Assembly: GCA_029098265.1 (NCBI GenBank)
Contig: JAQXNZ010000177.1
Location: forward strand, 1-41,897
Origin: Clostridia bacterium
GTDB taxonomy: Bacteria; Bacillota; Clostridia; Lachnospirales; Anaerotignaceae
Direction: 5' to 3'
DNA length: 41,897 bases
In this document: positions 7,384 to 15,808 of the stretch, piece after piece
Position numbering within the stretch: position 1 is the first letter of the stretch
Layout: every line of letters begins with the position of its first letter
Program-made: the position numbers and the translations under genes
Notes under the pieces: generated by a model
Databases searched by the model: none
The model's input: only the letters and a program-made list of their open reading frames with translations
What the model was told of the DNA's origin: nothing

Positions 7384-8478
7384 TTACAGTTCTACTTTTC
7401 CGAGGTATTTTTCCATATCTACGCCGTATTCGTCGCAGATTGTTTTCATTTCTCTTACAGTGTTCTCATTTACGGGAACACCGTCTCTGAGTATTCTGTC
7501 GATAGCCTCGACTTCTTTTTCACCGTGGGTGTAAATTCTTGTCTGACCCTCGGCCTTGGGAGATTCACGCAGCTCCTTGAGGAAAGTTGATAAATGCTCC
7601 TTAATTGCTTCTGGGTCTCCGAATACGGCAGGATTAATAGCCGCAAAGCCGTGGCATGTTCCGCCTGTGGAGCCGATATTTGTGTGGTTTGATGTAAGAC
7701 CCATTGAAAGTATGGATGAGAATATTTCAGCAATCATACCGTAGCCGTAGCCCTTATGTCCGCCCAGCTGTTCCGTTACGCCGCCGAGGGGAACAATTCC
7801 GCCGCCTTTTTTCTGCTCGATGTTTTTAAGTATTTCGGAAGCGTTTGTGCCTACATTGCCGTTGGCGTCAACTGTCCAGCCTTCGGGAAGGGGAGCGCCT
7901 TTTTTGTTGTATACCTCTACCTTTCCTCTTGTTACAACCGTTGTTGAAGCGTCGAACAGGAAATCATAGGGTTCTGCAGGCATAGCGAAGGCAAGGGGGT
8001 TTGAACCAATCATAGCAAGTCTGCCGAAGGTGGGAACCATTATGGCCTCGCTGTTTGTTGTGGCAAAGCCCATAAGACCCTCCTTGCAAGCCATTTTTGC
8101 ATAATATCCTGCAATGCCGAAGTGGTTTGAGTTTCTTACGGTAACGATACCTACGCCTGTTTTCTTTGCCTTTTCTATGGCAAGGCTCATGGCATAGTGA
8201 CCGAGAAGCTGGCCTGTGCCGTCGTGTCCGTCGATTACGGCGCTGACGGGTGTTTCAAAAACTATTTCCTTTTCGGCGCCCAGCTTAAGGCGGCCGTTTT
8301 TGATGCTCTTATAGTAGCGCACCATTCTCTGCATGCCGTGGGACTCAATACCGTAAAGGTCACTGGTAAGAAGAACGTCGGTGATAATAGCCGCTTCGTC
8401 CTTTGTGTAGCCCATTTTTTCAAATACTTCCTGTGAAAAATCCTTTAATGCTTCATATTTAAACGAAAAATATGCCAT
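7384..8478 (-). CDS. Malate/L-lactate (Ldh_2) family NAD(P)-dependent dehydrogenase
   Basis: This 364-residue cytosolic oxidoreductase belongs to the family of YlbC/ComC-type malate, L-lactate, ureidoglycolate and 2,3-diketogulonate dehydrogenases, which do not use a Rossmann fold. Visible landmarks are the SDLYGIESHGMQRM segment (about 50-63), where the conserved histidine lies, the HFGIAGYYA segment and the GGHKGYGYG motif near residue 250. Length is typical. Substrate cannot be fixed from sequence; a 2-hydroxyacid such as malate or lactate is most likely. AGGAGG sits upstream of the ATG and a good promoter precedes it. No clear pathway partner is adjacent. Confidence 0.88.
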   Translation of the reverse strand: MAYFSFKYEALKDFSQEVFEKMGYTKDEAAIITDVLLTSDLYGIESHGMQRMVRYYKSIKNGRLKLGAEKEIVFETPVSAVIDGHDGTGQLLGHYAMSLAIEKAKKTGVGIVTVRNSNHFGIAGYYAKMACKEGLMGFATTNSEAIMVPTFGRLAMIGSNPLAFAMPAEPYDFLFDASTTVVTRGKVEVYNKKGAPLPEGWTVDANGNVGTNASEILKNIEQKKGGGIVPLGGVTEQLGGHKGYGYGMIAEIFSSILSMGLTSNHTNIGSTGGTCHGFAAINPAVFGDPEAIKEHLSTFLKELRESPKAEGQTRIYTHGEKEVEAIDRILRDGVPVNENTVREMKTICDEYGVDMEKYLGKVEL

Positions 8479-8509
8479 TTAAGTACCTCCTGAAATCATA
8501 ATTAAAGAT

Positions 8510-8538
8510 ATTTTACAGTAATTTGAAATAATATTCAA
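8510..8538 (-). promoter_or_regulatory. Promoter of the Ldh-family gene
   Basis: On the minus strand TTGAAT (8538-8533) and TAAAAT (8515-8510) are 17 nt apart, upstream of an AGGAGG site. Confidence 0.6.
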
Positions 8539-8614
8539 TAAAAATATATTTTAAAATGAATAAATATGAAATAAGGAAAGTTAAATTGTATTATGCATAC
8601 ATCAGACATAGCTA

Positions 8615-8643
8615 TTGCGAATATTGCGGGAATATTATATAAT
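8615..8643 (+). promoter_or_regulatory. Promoter of the EFR1 gene
   Basis: TTGCGA at 8615-8620 and exact TATAAT at 8638-8643 are separated by 17 nt. The leader is about 25 nt. Confidence 0.65.
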
Positions 8644-8674
8644 TATGGAGACTTAAATCTTATGAGGTGATTTT

Positions 8675-9496
8675 ATGGGTAAAAAAGTATATGGAATGTA
8701 TTTCAGCGGCACCGGAACCACCAAGAAAATGGTAACACATATTGCATCCGGCCTGGCTGAAAAAATGGGATATGAATATGAGGCCTTTGACTTCACTCCT
8801 CCCGCATCAAGGAATGAGCCTAAGGTATACGGCAAGGACGATATAGTTGTACTGGGTACTCCCGTTATTGCCGGACGTGTTCCCAACCTGCTTCTCAAGT
8901 ATCTTGATACGGTTGTCGGCAACGGTGCCTACGGCATACCCGTTGTTCTTTTCGGCAACAGAAACTTTGACGATGCACTTATTGAACTCAGAAATATTAT
9001 GGAAAAAGACGGCTTCCATACGATAGCAGGCGGAGCTTTTGTAGGTGAGCATTCATTCTCAACTACTCTCGGAAAGGGCAGACCAGATGCAGAGGATATG
9101 GCAATTGCCGATACTTTTATTGAAAAGATAGCTGAAAAGCTTGCAAGCGGAAATATCAATGAGGCTCCCATAGAGGTAAAAGGTGAAACACCTATCAGAC
9201 CCTACTATACACCCAGAGACAGAAACGGCAACGGCATTGATATCCGTAAGGTTAAACCCAAAACAGATACAAGCAAGTGCGTAAAATGCGGCTTCTGTGC
9301 AAGAAACTGTCCTCTCGGCTCAATCAATCCTGAGGACGTTTCACAGATTACAGGTATCTGTATGAAGTGCTGTAAGTGCGTTAAGCTCTGTCCCAAGCAG
9401 GCTAAGTATTTCGATGACGAGGGCTACTTATACCATAAGAGCGAGCTTGAGGAAATGTATGGCGGAAGAAGAGCCGCAGATGAGATTTTCTTCTGA
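8675..9496 (+). CDS. EFR1-family flavodoxin-ferredoxin fusion protein
   Basis: This 273-residue cytosolic electron carrier has a flavodoxin-like FMN domain in the first 160 residues; the phosphate loop is YFSGTGTTKKM (9-19), and VVLGTPVIAGRVP follows. It ends in a bacterial-type double [4Fe-4S] ferredoxin: CVKCGFCARNCP and CMKCCKCVKLCP. This matches the EFR1 family common in clostridia, where it probably moves electrons between low-potential donors and unknown acceptors. It has its own promoter and terminator, so it appears to be a single-gene unit. The start has GAGGTG spaced normally. The partner is unknown. Confidence 0.9.
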   Translation: MGKKVYGMYFSGTGTTKKMVTHIASGLAEKMGYEYEAFDFTPPASRNEPKVYGKDDIVVLGTPVIAGRVPNLLLKYLDTVVGNGAYGIPVVLFGNRNFDDALIELRNIMEKDGFHTIAGGAFVGEHSFSTTLGKGRPDAEDMAIADTFIEKIAEKLASGNINEAPIEVKGETPIRPYYTPRDRNGNGIDIRKVKPKTDTSKCVKCGFCARNCPLGSINPEDVSQITGICMKCCKCVKLCPKQAKYFDDEGYLYHKSELEEMYGGRRAADEIFF

Positions 9497-9560
9497 GATA
9501 CATATAGAAGGATAAAAAACTCTGTATATGCAGCTGAAAAAATTTAAATTTTAGATGACA

Positions 9561-9597
9561 AACGCAGGAAAATTAATATTTCCTGCGTTTGTTTTTT
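9561..9597. terminator. Bidirectional terminator after the EFR1 gene
   Basis: An 11-bp stem (AACGCAGGAAA with its complement) and a 7-nt loop are followed by GTTTTTTT on the plus strand. Confidence 0.8.
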
Positions 9598-9649
9598 ACT
9601 GTAATTCTACAGAATATTCAATGTACTTAGCTGAAAGAGTACATAACAT

Positions 9650-10726
9650 TTATTTTAATCTGAAACTGTTAACTGCATCAGCCAGCTTTTCCATATCCTT
9701 TTTTGTATACCTCTGATCTATGGGAAGCGAAATTATTTCCTGTCCCATCTTTGCAGTATTGCCTATTTTATTTACCTCGTCATATAAGTGGGTACGCCAC
9801 AGAACAGAAGGATAGATGTCAAAGTTGTCCACAAGATACTGCCACATCTCATCTCGGCATGTGCAGTAAAAAGGTAAATTAAACGGACATTCATTATCTT
9901 CAAGTTTATCTATTGCGAATCTAAGATAGGGAGAGTCTATGAGTGTCCTGAGATAACGCTCATTTTCCTGCCTTGCTTTAATCATCGGAGGAACGCTGTT
10001 GCAGTTGTAAACAAATCTGGTGAAATCGCACATTAAGAAAATTTCTCCGTTATCGGAATACTCGTCCAGTTCGTGCTCAACAAGTGCAAACAAATCAGCT
10101 ATTTTGCTTACCGGATAATCCACAAGACCCTTGATAACCATTGATTTGAGCGTCTGAGGGTAAAGCTTATCACACTGTTTGCTGTCCTTAGTAAAGCTGC
10201 TTATATCAAAAATATCCAAAGATTTTTTGGAATAAATAACACCACCGTCAGGAACGGGAAACCACTTGCGGATAGAGCATAAGGCATAATCAGCTACCTT
10301 GAGCTTTCCTGAAAACAGGCTCTGGGTGTTGTCCTCAACAACCGTAAGACCGTACTTATTTTTGATTTCAATAATTCTCTCTGCGGCTTCGTCACTGAGC
10401 AGATGTCCGAAATAGTTAGTTATATATATACCTGCTGTGTTGCCTGTTATCTTGCTTTCCAGGTCATCCAAATCAATCGAAAAATCATCATTAACCTTAT
10501 AGAATACAGGCTTTACACCGTTTACAAAGCCTCGTATTACGGCAAAGCATGAAAATGAAGGCACAAGCAGCTCCTTATCGGGAAAAAGCTGACATATTAC
10601 TTTTATACAGCTTCGTCCGCTGTCAAGATAAATACAGTTATATTCGCTCAAATAATCAAATACGGTATCTTCTTTAAGGCTCAGCTTACGCACATTAAGG
10701 TCCATATCATAGCCCATTGTTTTCAT
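9650..10726 (-). CDS. DegT/DnrJ/EryC1/StrS-like PLP aminotransferase
   Basis: The 358-residue protein has the fold landmarks of the sugar-aminotransferase (DegT) superfamily. These are an N-terminal LDSGRSCI segment where family members bind PLP phosphate, the PLP-ring aspartate in VVEDNTQS (Asp132), and the lysine in CSIRKWFPVPDGG (Lys154). Family members usually transaminate nucleotide-linked keto sugars for surface polysaccharide or antibiotic sugars. There are no sugar biosynthesis genes nearby, so the substrate is unknown and this may be an isolated amino-transferring or decoy-type paralog. AGGAGGG precedes the ATG and a near-perfect promoter lies upstream. Confidence 0.8.
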   Translation of the reverse strand: MKTMGYDMDLNVRKLSLKEDTVFDYLSEYNCIYLDSGRSCIKVICQLFPDKELLVPSFSCFAVIRGFVNGVKPVFYKVNDDFSIDLDDLESKITGNTAGIYITNYFGHLLSDEAAERIIEIKNKYGLTVVEDNTQSLFSGKLKVADYALCSIRKWFPVPDGGVIYSKKSLDIFDISSFTKDSKQCDKLYPQTLKSMVIKGLVDYPVSKIADLFALVEHELDEYSDNGEIFLMCDFTRFVYNCNSVPPMIKARQENERYLRTLIDSPYLRFAIDKLEDNECPFNLPFYCTCRDEMWQYLVDNFDIYPSVLWRTHLYDEVNKIGNTAKMGQEIISLPIDQRYTKKDMEKLADAVNSFRLK

Positions 10727-10775
10727 ATTATACCCTCCTGAATAAAATTAAAGCTTATGAAATTTTGTTTATTCA

Positions 10776-10804
10776 ATTATATAATATACAGTTAAAAAAT
10801 TCAA
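10776..10804 (-). promoter_or_regulatory. Promoter of the DegT-like gene
   Basis: On the minus strand TTGAAT (10804-10799) and exact TATAAT (10781-10776) are 17 nt apart. Confidence 0.65.
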
Positions 10805-10865
10805 TATTTTGTTAATAAATAGGAAATTTGAACAAAAAATATCTAAAATCAAATAATAATATATC

Positions 10866-10894
10866 TTGAAATTTTTGTAATAATGTGATAACCT
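10866..10894 (+). promoter_or_regulatory. Promoter of the leuS T-box transcript
   Basis: TTGAAA at 10866-10871 and TAACCT at 10889-10894 are 17 nt apart. The start site would be near 10901, just ahead of the T-box stem I. Confidence 0.55.
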
Positions 10895-10914
10895 ATATCA
10901 TTATATGGCTAAAA

Positions 10915-11140
10915 ACTATGATGAGGAAAAGTAGGTAAAACAGCATTTTCAGAGAGCCGCCGGCAGGTGCGAGACGGCATTGGGGTTTTATTGAACTCGC
11001 CTCTGAGTTCCCGGCTGAAAATATCAGTAGGCCGAGGCGCAGGCACAGCGTTAAGGGCATAAGAGGTGTACCGCTTAGGCGGTAAACTAGAGTGGTATCG
11101 CGAAGTATCCTTCGTCTCTAACGAGATGAGGGATTTTTTT
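10915..11140 (+). ncRNA. Leucine T-box leader
   Basis: This RNA leader senses uncharged tRNA-Leu and controls transcription read-through into leuS. The conserved T-box sequence is AGAGTGGTATCGCG at 11089-11102, with the core GTGG pairing to the tRNA acceptor end. Upstream are the stem I elements: AGAGAGC, GGTGCGAG near 10967, and a specifier loop reading GAACTCGCC, in which CTC at 10996-10998 is the leucine specifier codon. The terminator is a 12-bp stem at 11107-11134, followed by T7. The specifier agrees with the downstream gene. Confidence 0.92.
11107..11140 (+). terminator. T-box regulated terminator
   Basis: The two arms, 11107-11118 and 11123-11134, form a 12-bp stem with two G-T pairs and a 4-nt loop, followed by seven T. 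The competing antiterminator uses the T-box sequence at 11089-11102. Confidence 0.88.
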
Positions 11141-11142
11141 AT

Positions 11143-11285
11143 GCAATGCAGGCATTGCCTATGTAAGGTTTAGTCTTTTGAGGAGGAGGCTCGCTTACTC
11201 AGCAAAAGATTAAATCTTACATATATAAGGCGCAGGCCTTGGCCGAAAAGCGGATAAAACCAACAGGGAAAAGCTTTTGGTTATG
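11143..11285 (+). other. Extra structured RNA between the T-box and leuS
   Basis: This 188-nt gap between T-box terminator and leuS start is not coding. It holds a GCAATGC/GCATTGC hairpin (11143-11158), then a 20-bp stem with two wobble pairs, arms 11161-11180 and 11203-11222, whose 22-nt loop contains AGGAGGAGG. Last comes an AACCAA/TTTTGGTT hairpin (about 11259-11282). No T-run follows any of them, so they are not simple terminators. Confidence 0.6.
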
Positions 11286-11328
11286 CAATGCGACATACAT
11301 GTACATTTATTTTTAGGAGGTTATTTAA

Positions 11329-13740
11329 ATGAGTTCACGTTATGAATTCCGTGAGATCGAAAAGAAATGGCGTGCCGAGTGGGAAAAGAACCCCGTAAAC
11401 GTGGAAAAACCCGGCAAACCCATCTACTATTGTCTTGATATGTTCCCGTATCCTTCAGGAACAGGCCTTCATGTAGGTCACTGGAGAGGATACGTTCTGA
11501 GCGACGTTATAAGCCGTTATAAAGTGCTTCAGGGTTATTATGTGCTTCATCCTATGGGCTGGGATGCTTTCGGCCTTCCTGCCGAAAACTTCGCAATTAA
11601 GCACAACATTCACCCCGCTATTTCCACAGCAGAGAACATCGCCAATGTTAAGCGCCAGCTCCATGAGATAAGTGCTATCTATGACTGGGACAGAGAAGTA
11701 AATACAACAGACCCCAAGTTCTACAAATGGACACAGTGGATATTCGTTCAGATGTTTAAGAAGGGTCTTGCCTATGAGAAGGAAATGCCCCTTAACTGGT
11801 GCCCCAGCTGCAAATGCGTACTTGCCAACGAGGAAGCAACAAACGGCGTATGCGAGAGATGCGGTTCACAGGTAACAAAGAAAAATCTTCGTCAGTGGAT
11901 GCTTAAAATAACAGCCTATGCCGACAGACTTCTTGATGACCTTGACCAGCTTGACTGGCCAGATAAGGTTAAGAAGATGCAGAGAGACTGGATTGGCAGA
12001 AGCTACGGCGCAGAGGTAGCCTTCAAGGTTGCAGGCACAGATAAGGAGCTTGTTGTATATACAACACGTCCCGACACACTCTACGGCGCAACCTTCATGG
12101 TAATATCACCCGAGCATAAGCACGTTATGGATATTACCACACCCGAAAACAAAGAGGCTATGGAAGCATATTGCTATGCTGCTTCCACAAAATCCTCCGT
12201 TGACCGTATGTCCGACAGAGAAAAAACAGGTGTATTTACAGGCAGCTATGCCGTAAATCCCCTTAACAATAAGGAAATTCCCATCTGGGTATCAGACTAT
12301 GTACTTGCCGACTACGGCACAGGCGCAATCATGTGCGTTCCCGCCCATGACCAGCGTGACTTTGACTTCGCAAAGAAGTTCGACCTTCCCATCGTTGAGG
12401 TTATCAGACCCGAGGGACAGGAAGAAAAAGAGCTTACGGAAGCATACACAGGCGACGGCGTAATCGTAAATTCGCCTCTCTTTGAGGGAATGACAGCTTT
12501 CGAGGCAAAGCAGAAGGCTCCCGAAATGCTTGAAAAGATGGGTATCGGCAAAAAGACTGTAAACTATAAACTTCGTGACTGGGTATTCTCAAGACAGAGA
12601 TACTGGGGCGAGCCTATTCCAATTATACACTGCCCTCACTGCGGTGCGGTTCCCGTTCCCGAGGATCAGCTTCCCGTACTTCTTCCCGAGGTCGAGAGCT
12701 ATCAGCCTACAGACACAGGCGAATCACCTCTGTCATCAATTGACAGCTGGGTAAATACAACATGCCCCGTTTGCGGCGCTCCCGCAAAGCGTGAGACAAA
12801 CACAATGCCTCAGTGGGCAGGTTCAAGCTGGTATTTCCTGCGTTATACAGACCCTCATAACGACAATGAGCTTGCAAGCAAGGAGAACCTCAAGAAGTAT
12901 GCACCTGTTGACCTCTATGTCGGCGGTATCGAGCATGCGGTACTTCACCTTCTCTATGCAAGATTCTATACAAAGTTCCTTTACGATATCGGCGTAGTAG
13001 ACTTTGAGGAGCCTTTCCACAGACTGTTCAACCAGGGTATGATAAATAAGGACGGCGCAAAGATGAGCAAATCCAAGGGCAATGTCGTTTCACCCGACGA
13101 GCTTGTGGCAAAATACGGCTGTGATTCACTGCGTATGTATGAGCTTTTCGTAGGCCCTCCCGAATTGGATTCCGAATGGGACGACAGAGGAATTGACGGC
13201 GTATTCCGTTATCTCAACAAGGTATGGAAGTTCTATGACGAATATAAGGACAAGCCCGCCGCACCTACAGAGGAAAGCGAGTTCATCAAGAACAAGATGA
13301 TAAAGGAAATTGATTCAAGACTCAATGCCCTTACAATGAACACCGTTGTCAGCGGCTTCATGGAATACACCAACAAAATGGTTGATGAGGCTAAGAAGAA
13401 CAATGGTATTGACAGGGATTCACTTGAGACACTCATAATCCTTCTTGCACCCTTCACACCTCATATCGCTGAGGAAATGTGGCACGGTCTCGGCTATGAA
13501 ACAAGCGTATTTGAAGCCAAGTGGCCCGAATGCGATGAAAGCAAGCTTGTTGAAAACTCAGTTTCCGTTGCTGTACAGGTAAACGGCAAGGTTAGAGAGA
13601 ATATCAAGCTTGCCAAGGACGAAGCAAAAGAGTCAGCCATTGAAAAGGCAAAGGCTGCACTCGGAGCAAGACTTGACGGCAAGACTGTTGTTAAGGAAAT
13701 TTATGTTCCCGGCAGAATTGTAAACATAGTAGTAAAATAA
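11329..13740 (+). CDS. leuS: Leucyl-tRNA synthetase
   Basis: This class I synthetase charges tRNA-Leu. The 803 residues contain the HIGH-type motif in FPYPSGTGLHVGHWRGY, the zinc-type cysteines in CPSCKC and CERCG (about residues 162-180), the editing domain with TTRPDTLYGATFMV, and the KMSKS loop in DGAKMSKSKGNVV. A second cysteine cluster (CPHCGA and CPVCGA) lies in the middle. The anticodon-binding and C-terminal domains are complete (ending EIYVPGRIVNIVVK). Length is normal for bacteria. The ATG has AGGAGG 8 nt upstream. It is monocistronic, under the leucine T-box and ended by a GC-rich hairpin. Codon use is that of a highly expressed gene. Confidence 0.98.
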   Translation: MSSRYEFREIEKKWRAEWEKNPVNVEKPGKPIYYCLDMFPYPSGTGLHVGHWRGYVLSDVISRYKVLQGYYVLHPMGWDAFGLPAENFAIKHNIHPAISTAENIANVKRQLHEISAIYDWDREVNTTDPKFYKWTQWIFVQMFKKGLAYEKEMPLNWCPSCKCVLANEEATNGVCERCGSQVTKKNLRQWMLKITAYADRLLDDLDQLDWPDKVKKMQRDWIGRSYGAEVAFKVAGTDKELVVYTTRPDTLYGATFMVISPEHKHVMDITTPENKEAMEAYCYAASTKSSVDRMSDREKTGVFTGSYAVNPLNNKEIPIWVSDYVLADYGTGAIMCVPAHDQRDFDFAKKFDLPIVEVIRPEGQEEKELTEAYTGDGVIVNSPLFEGMTAFEAKQKAPEMLEKMGIGKKTVNYKLRDWVFSRQRYWGEPIPIIHCPHCGAVPVPEDQLPVLLPEVESYQPTDTGESPLSSIDSWVNTTCPVCGAPAKRETNTMPQWAGSSWYFLRYTDPHNDNELASKENLKKYAPVDLYVGGIEHAVLHLLYARFYTKFLYDIGVVDFEEPFHRLFNQGMINKDGAKMSKSKGNVVSPDELVAKYGCDSLRMYELFVGPPELDSEWDDRGIDGVFRYLNKVWKFYDEYKDKPAAPTEESEFIKNKMIKEIDSRLNALTMNTVVSGFMEYTNKMVDEAKKNNGIDRDSLETLIILLAPFTPHIAEEMWHGLGYETSVFEAKWPECDESKLVENSVSVAVQVNGKVRENIKLAKDEAKESAIEKAKAALGARLDGKTVVKEIYVPGRIVNIVVK

Positions 13741-13751
13741 AATTAGAATTG

Positions 13752-13778
13752 CGGCCGCAGTAACATGCGGCCGTTATT
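13752..13778 (+). terminator. leuS terminator
   Basis: CGGCCGCA and TGCGGCCG form a perfect 8-bp stem with a 6-nt loop, followed by TTATT. The U-tract is weak. Confidence 0.65.
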
Positions 13779-13945
13779 AAGTATTATGCATTATGAACTC
13801 GGGTCGAGGCTTTAAGGATAGCTTTGAAACTGTGTTTTTGAACAGCACGTATTTAACGATCTATGTTTTGGATATAATGTGAAATAACACGGTTTAAAAA
13901 AGTCAAATAATACAGGCGACACCATTATTTTTTTAACAATAAGAA

Positions 13946-13974
13946 TTGACATAATCTATGACTTTTTTTATAAT
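13946..13974 (+). promoter_or_regulatory. Consensus promoter of the amino-acid ABC operon
   Basis: An exact TTGACA at 13946-13951 and an exact TATAAT at 13969-13974 are 17 nt apart. The start site would be near 13981, giving a leader of about 113 nt that contains a terminator. Confidence 0.8.
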
Positions 13975-14002
13975 AAACATAACAGTCTGATAATGCCGCT
14001 GT

Positions 14003-14040
14003 GCGCAAAAGACATAGCCGTTTTCTTTTGTGCTTTTTTT
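14003..14040 (+). terminator. Leader terminator (putative attenuator) before the ABC operon
   Basis: GCGCAAAAGA pairs with TCTTTTGTGC through 10 bp (one G-T), with an 11-nt loop, and is followed by seven T. It lies between the promoter and the first gene, about 22 nt after the likely start site, so it would stop most transcripts unless relieved. No obvious antiterminator or known riboswitch was recognised. Confidence 0.7.
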
Positions 14041-14093
14041 CATGGCGTTATTTGCTGATTAAACAAGAAGGAATAAGAAAGGAAGAATTAGTA

Positions 14094-14894
14094 ATGAAGA
14101 AGAAATTATTATCACTTTCTCTTGTAGCTGTTATGGCTCTCGGCGTACTTGCAGGATGCTCAAGCAGCAAAACAGAGGAAAAACCCGCTGAAGAAACAGA
14201 AGCAGAAACAGTTGAAGGCACAGGCGAAAAGTACATCATCGCTACAGACACAGTTTTCCCTCCCTTTGAGTTCACAAATGAAGGCGGAGAATTCGTAGGT
14301 ATCGACGTTGACATCATCAATGCAATCGCTGAGGACCAGGGCTTTGAAATCGAGCTTCAGTCACTTGGCTTTGACGCAGCTCTCCTTGCAGTTCAGACCG
14401 GACAGGCTGACGGTGTTATCGCAGGTATGTCTATCACAGATGAGAGAAAAGAAATCTTTGATTTCTCAGAGCCTTACTTTGATGCAGACGTTACAATGGC
14501 TGTAGCAGCAGGTTCAGACATCGCAACTTATGAAGACCTTGCAGGCAAGACTGTAGCAGTTAAGACAGCAACAAACGGCGCTGACTATGCTAAATCAATC
14601 GCTGACCAGTACGGCTTCTCAATTGTTGAGTTCAAGGATTCACCTACAATGTATCAGGACGTTATCGCAGGCAACACAGCAGCTTGCTTCGAGGACTATC
14701 CTGTTATGGCTTTCAACATCCAGCAGGGTGCAGGCCTTCAGATCCCCGAGGGTATGACAGCAGCAGGTACACAGTACGGCTTTGCAGTTGCTAAGGGCGA
14801 GAACGCTGAGCTTCTTGAAATGTTCAACACAGGACTTGCTAACATCATTGCAAACGGCAAGTTTGACGAAATCGTTGACACTTACACAAAATAA
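14094..14894 (+). CDS. Amino-acid ABC transporter substrate-binding lipoprotein
   Basis: This 266-residue extracellular lipoprotein captures a polar amino acid for import. It begins with a lipoprotein signal (MKKKLLSLSL, hydrophobic stretch, lipobox LAGC; Cys22), then an acidic linker rich in Glu and Thr. The solute-binding protein family 3 domain follows: IIATDTVFPPFEFTNEGGEF, then GVIAGMSITDERKEIFDFSEPY, with the arginine that holds the substrate carboxylate. The GlnH/FliY-like pattern suggests glutamine, cystine or another polar amino acid. The start is the ATG with AAAGGAAG upstream; a longer frame from a GTG at 14001 runs through the leader terminator and is rejected. Strong codon bias suggests high expression. 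Confidence 0.94.
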   Translation: MKKKLLSLSLVAVMALGVLAGCSSSKTEEKPAEETEAETVEGTGEKYIIATDTVFPPFEFTNEGGEFVGIDVDIINAIAEDQGFEIELQSLGFDAALLAVQTGQADGVIAGMSITDERKEIFDFSEPYFDADVTMAVAAGSDIATYEDLAGKTVAVKTATNGADYAKSIADQYGFSIVEFKDSPTMYQDVIAGNTAACFEDYPVMAFNIQQGAGLQIPEGMTAAGTQYGFAVAKGENAELLEMFNTGLANIIANGKFDEIVDTYTK

Positions 14895-14960
14895 TTTTAT
14901 AGCTTGCAGATGACGGGATATTCGTTATGAGAGTATTTAGATATTCCGTATGATCTAATT

Positions 14961-15023
14961 GCGGGCGGTAGCAGTGCCTGTATTGTGGACAGCTGCAATA
15001 CTTTTAACACTCTGCCGCCCGTC
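14961..15023 (+). terminator. Intra-operon stem-loop after the binding-protein gene
   Basis: Arms near 14961-14976 and 15009-15022 pair as CGGGCGG with CCGCCCG, and an inner GTATTG/CAATAC stem lies at about 14980-15001. A weak TCGTTTTAAT follows. It probably lowers downstream expression or protects the 3' end of the binding-protein mRNA. Confidence 0.55.
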
Positions 15024-15030
15024 GTTTTAA

Positions 15031-15095
15031 TATATGTTGCCGTCGCTTGTAAAGCTCTGAGGAGGCTCAGGATTTTACAAACGGCCGGCAATATA
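15031..15095 (+). other. Second intra-operon hairpin before the permease gene
   Basis: A long imperfect stem pairs 15031-15053 with 15074-15095, capped by CTGAG-GAGG-CTCAG at 15057-15070. Its loop contains GAGGAGGCTC, as does the 20-bp hairpin upstream of leuS. No T-run follows, so it is not a terminator. Confidence 0.55.
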
Positions 15096-15124
15096 GAAAA
15101 TAATAGGTAATGGAGGCGACCGGA

Positions 15125-15808
15125 ATGGCAAAATTGATTCAAATTTTACAAACATATTCAGGTATGCTGTTGGAATCATTGGGGCAGACAATGCTGTTGA
15201 CATTGCTCTCCCTTATTTTTGCATTTGTAATAGGACTTATCTTCGGCCTTATGAATGTCAGCAAGAATAAAGTCCTGAATTTTATCGGAACACTGTATGT
15301 TGATGCGGTAAGAGGCGTTCCCCTTATAGTACTTGCGTACTTCATTTATTTTGGTATCCCGGCGGGAATTAAGGCCGCAGGCGTTACAAATTTCAGACTT
15401 ACGGCGCTTCAGGCAGGTACAATAGCGCTTTCCATGAATGCCGGAGCGTATATGGCTGAAATATTCAGAGCGGGCATACAGTCCGTTGACAAGGGCCAGA
15501 TGGAGGCCGCAAGAAGTCTTGGTCTCAGCTACGGAAAGGCCATGCAGAAGGTTGTTCTTCCCCAGGCTATCCGTACTATGGTACCTTCTATAATTAACCA
15601 GTTCATCATTTCACTCAAGGATACTTCCATTCTTTCGGTAATCGGTTTCCCCGAACTTACCAAAGCAGGTAACATAATAGCGGGAAATACATTTGCGGTT
15701 TTGCAGGTTTGGGCTATTGTAGCGGTAATGTACATGATTGTAATTACAATACTTTCAAAGATTGCGAAACGTGTTGAGAGGAGGCTTAACGTTGGTAAAG
15801 AGCGATAA
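15125..15808 (+). CDS. Amino-acid ABC transporter permease
   Basis: This 227-residue inner-membrane permease is of the HisM/GlnP (His/Glu/Gln/Arg/opine) type. About five membrane helices are visible, and the coupling-loop signature is [25 protein letters not shown] (about 130-154), which docks the ATPase. The chosen ATG has GGAGG 8 nt upstream; an ATG five codons earlier overlaps that site and is rejected. It overlaps the ATPase gene, so the two are translationally coupled. Confidence 0.93.
   Translation: MAKLIQILQTYSGMLLESLGQTMLLTLLSLIFAFVIGLIFGLMNVSKNKVLNFIGTLYVDAVRGVPLIVLAYFIYFGIPAGIKAAGVTNFRLTALQAGTIALSMNAGAYMAEIFRAGIQSVDKGQMEAARSLGLSYGKAMQKVVLPQAIRTMVPSIINQFIISLKDTSILSVIGFPELTKAGNIIAGNTFAVLQVWAIVAVMYMIVITILSKIAKRVERRLNVGKER

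Larger units (their letters stand above)
13741..14093. other. Intergenic region between leuS and the amino-acid ABC operon
   Basis: This 353-bp stretch holds the leuS terminator, about 160 bp with nothing recognisable, a consensus promoter and an attenuator-like terminator. No additional gene is supported. Confidence 0.7.

Noticed and set aside
14001-14093. N-terminal extension of the ABC binding protein from a GTG
   Set aside because: The extension would be translated through a terminator hairpin, and the ATG at 14094 gives a perfect lipoprotein signal and ribosome-binding site.
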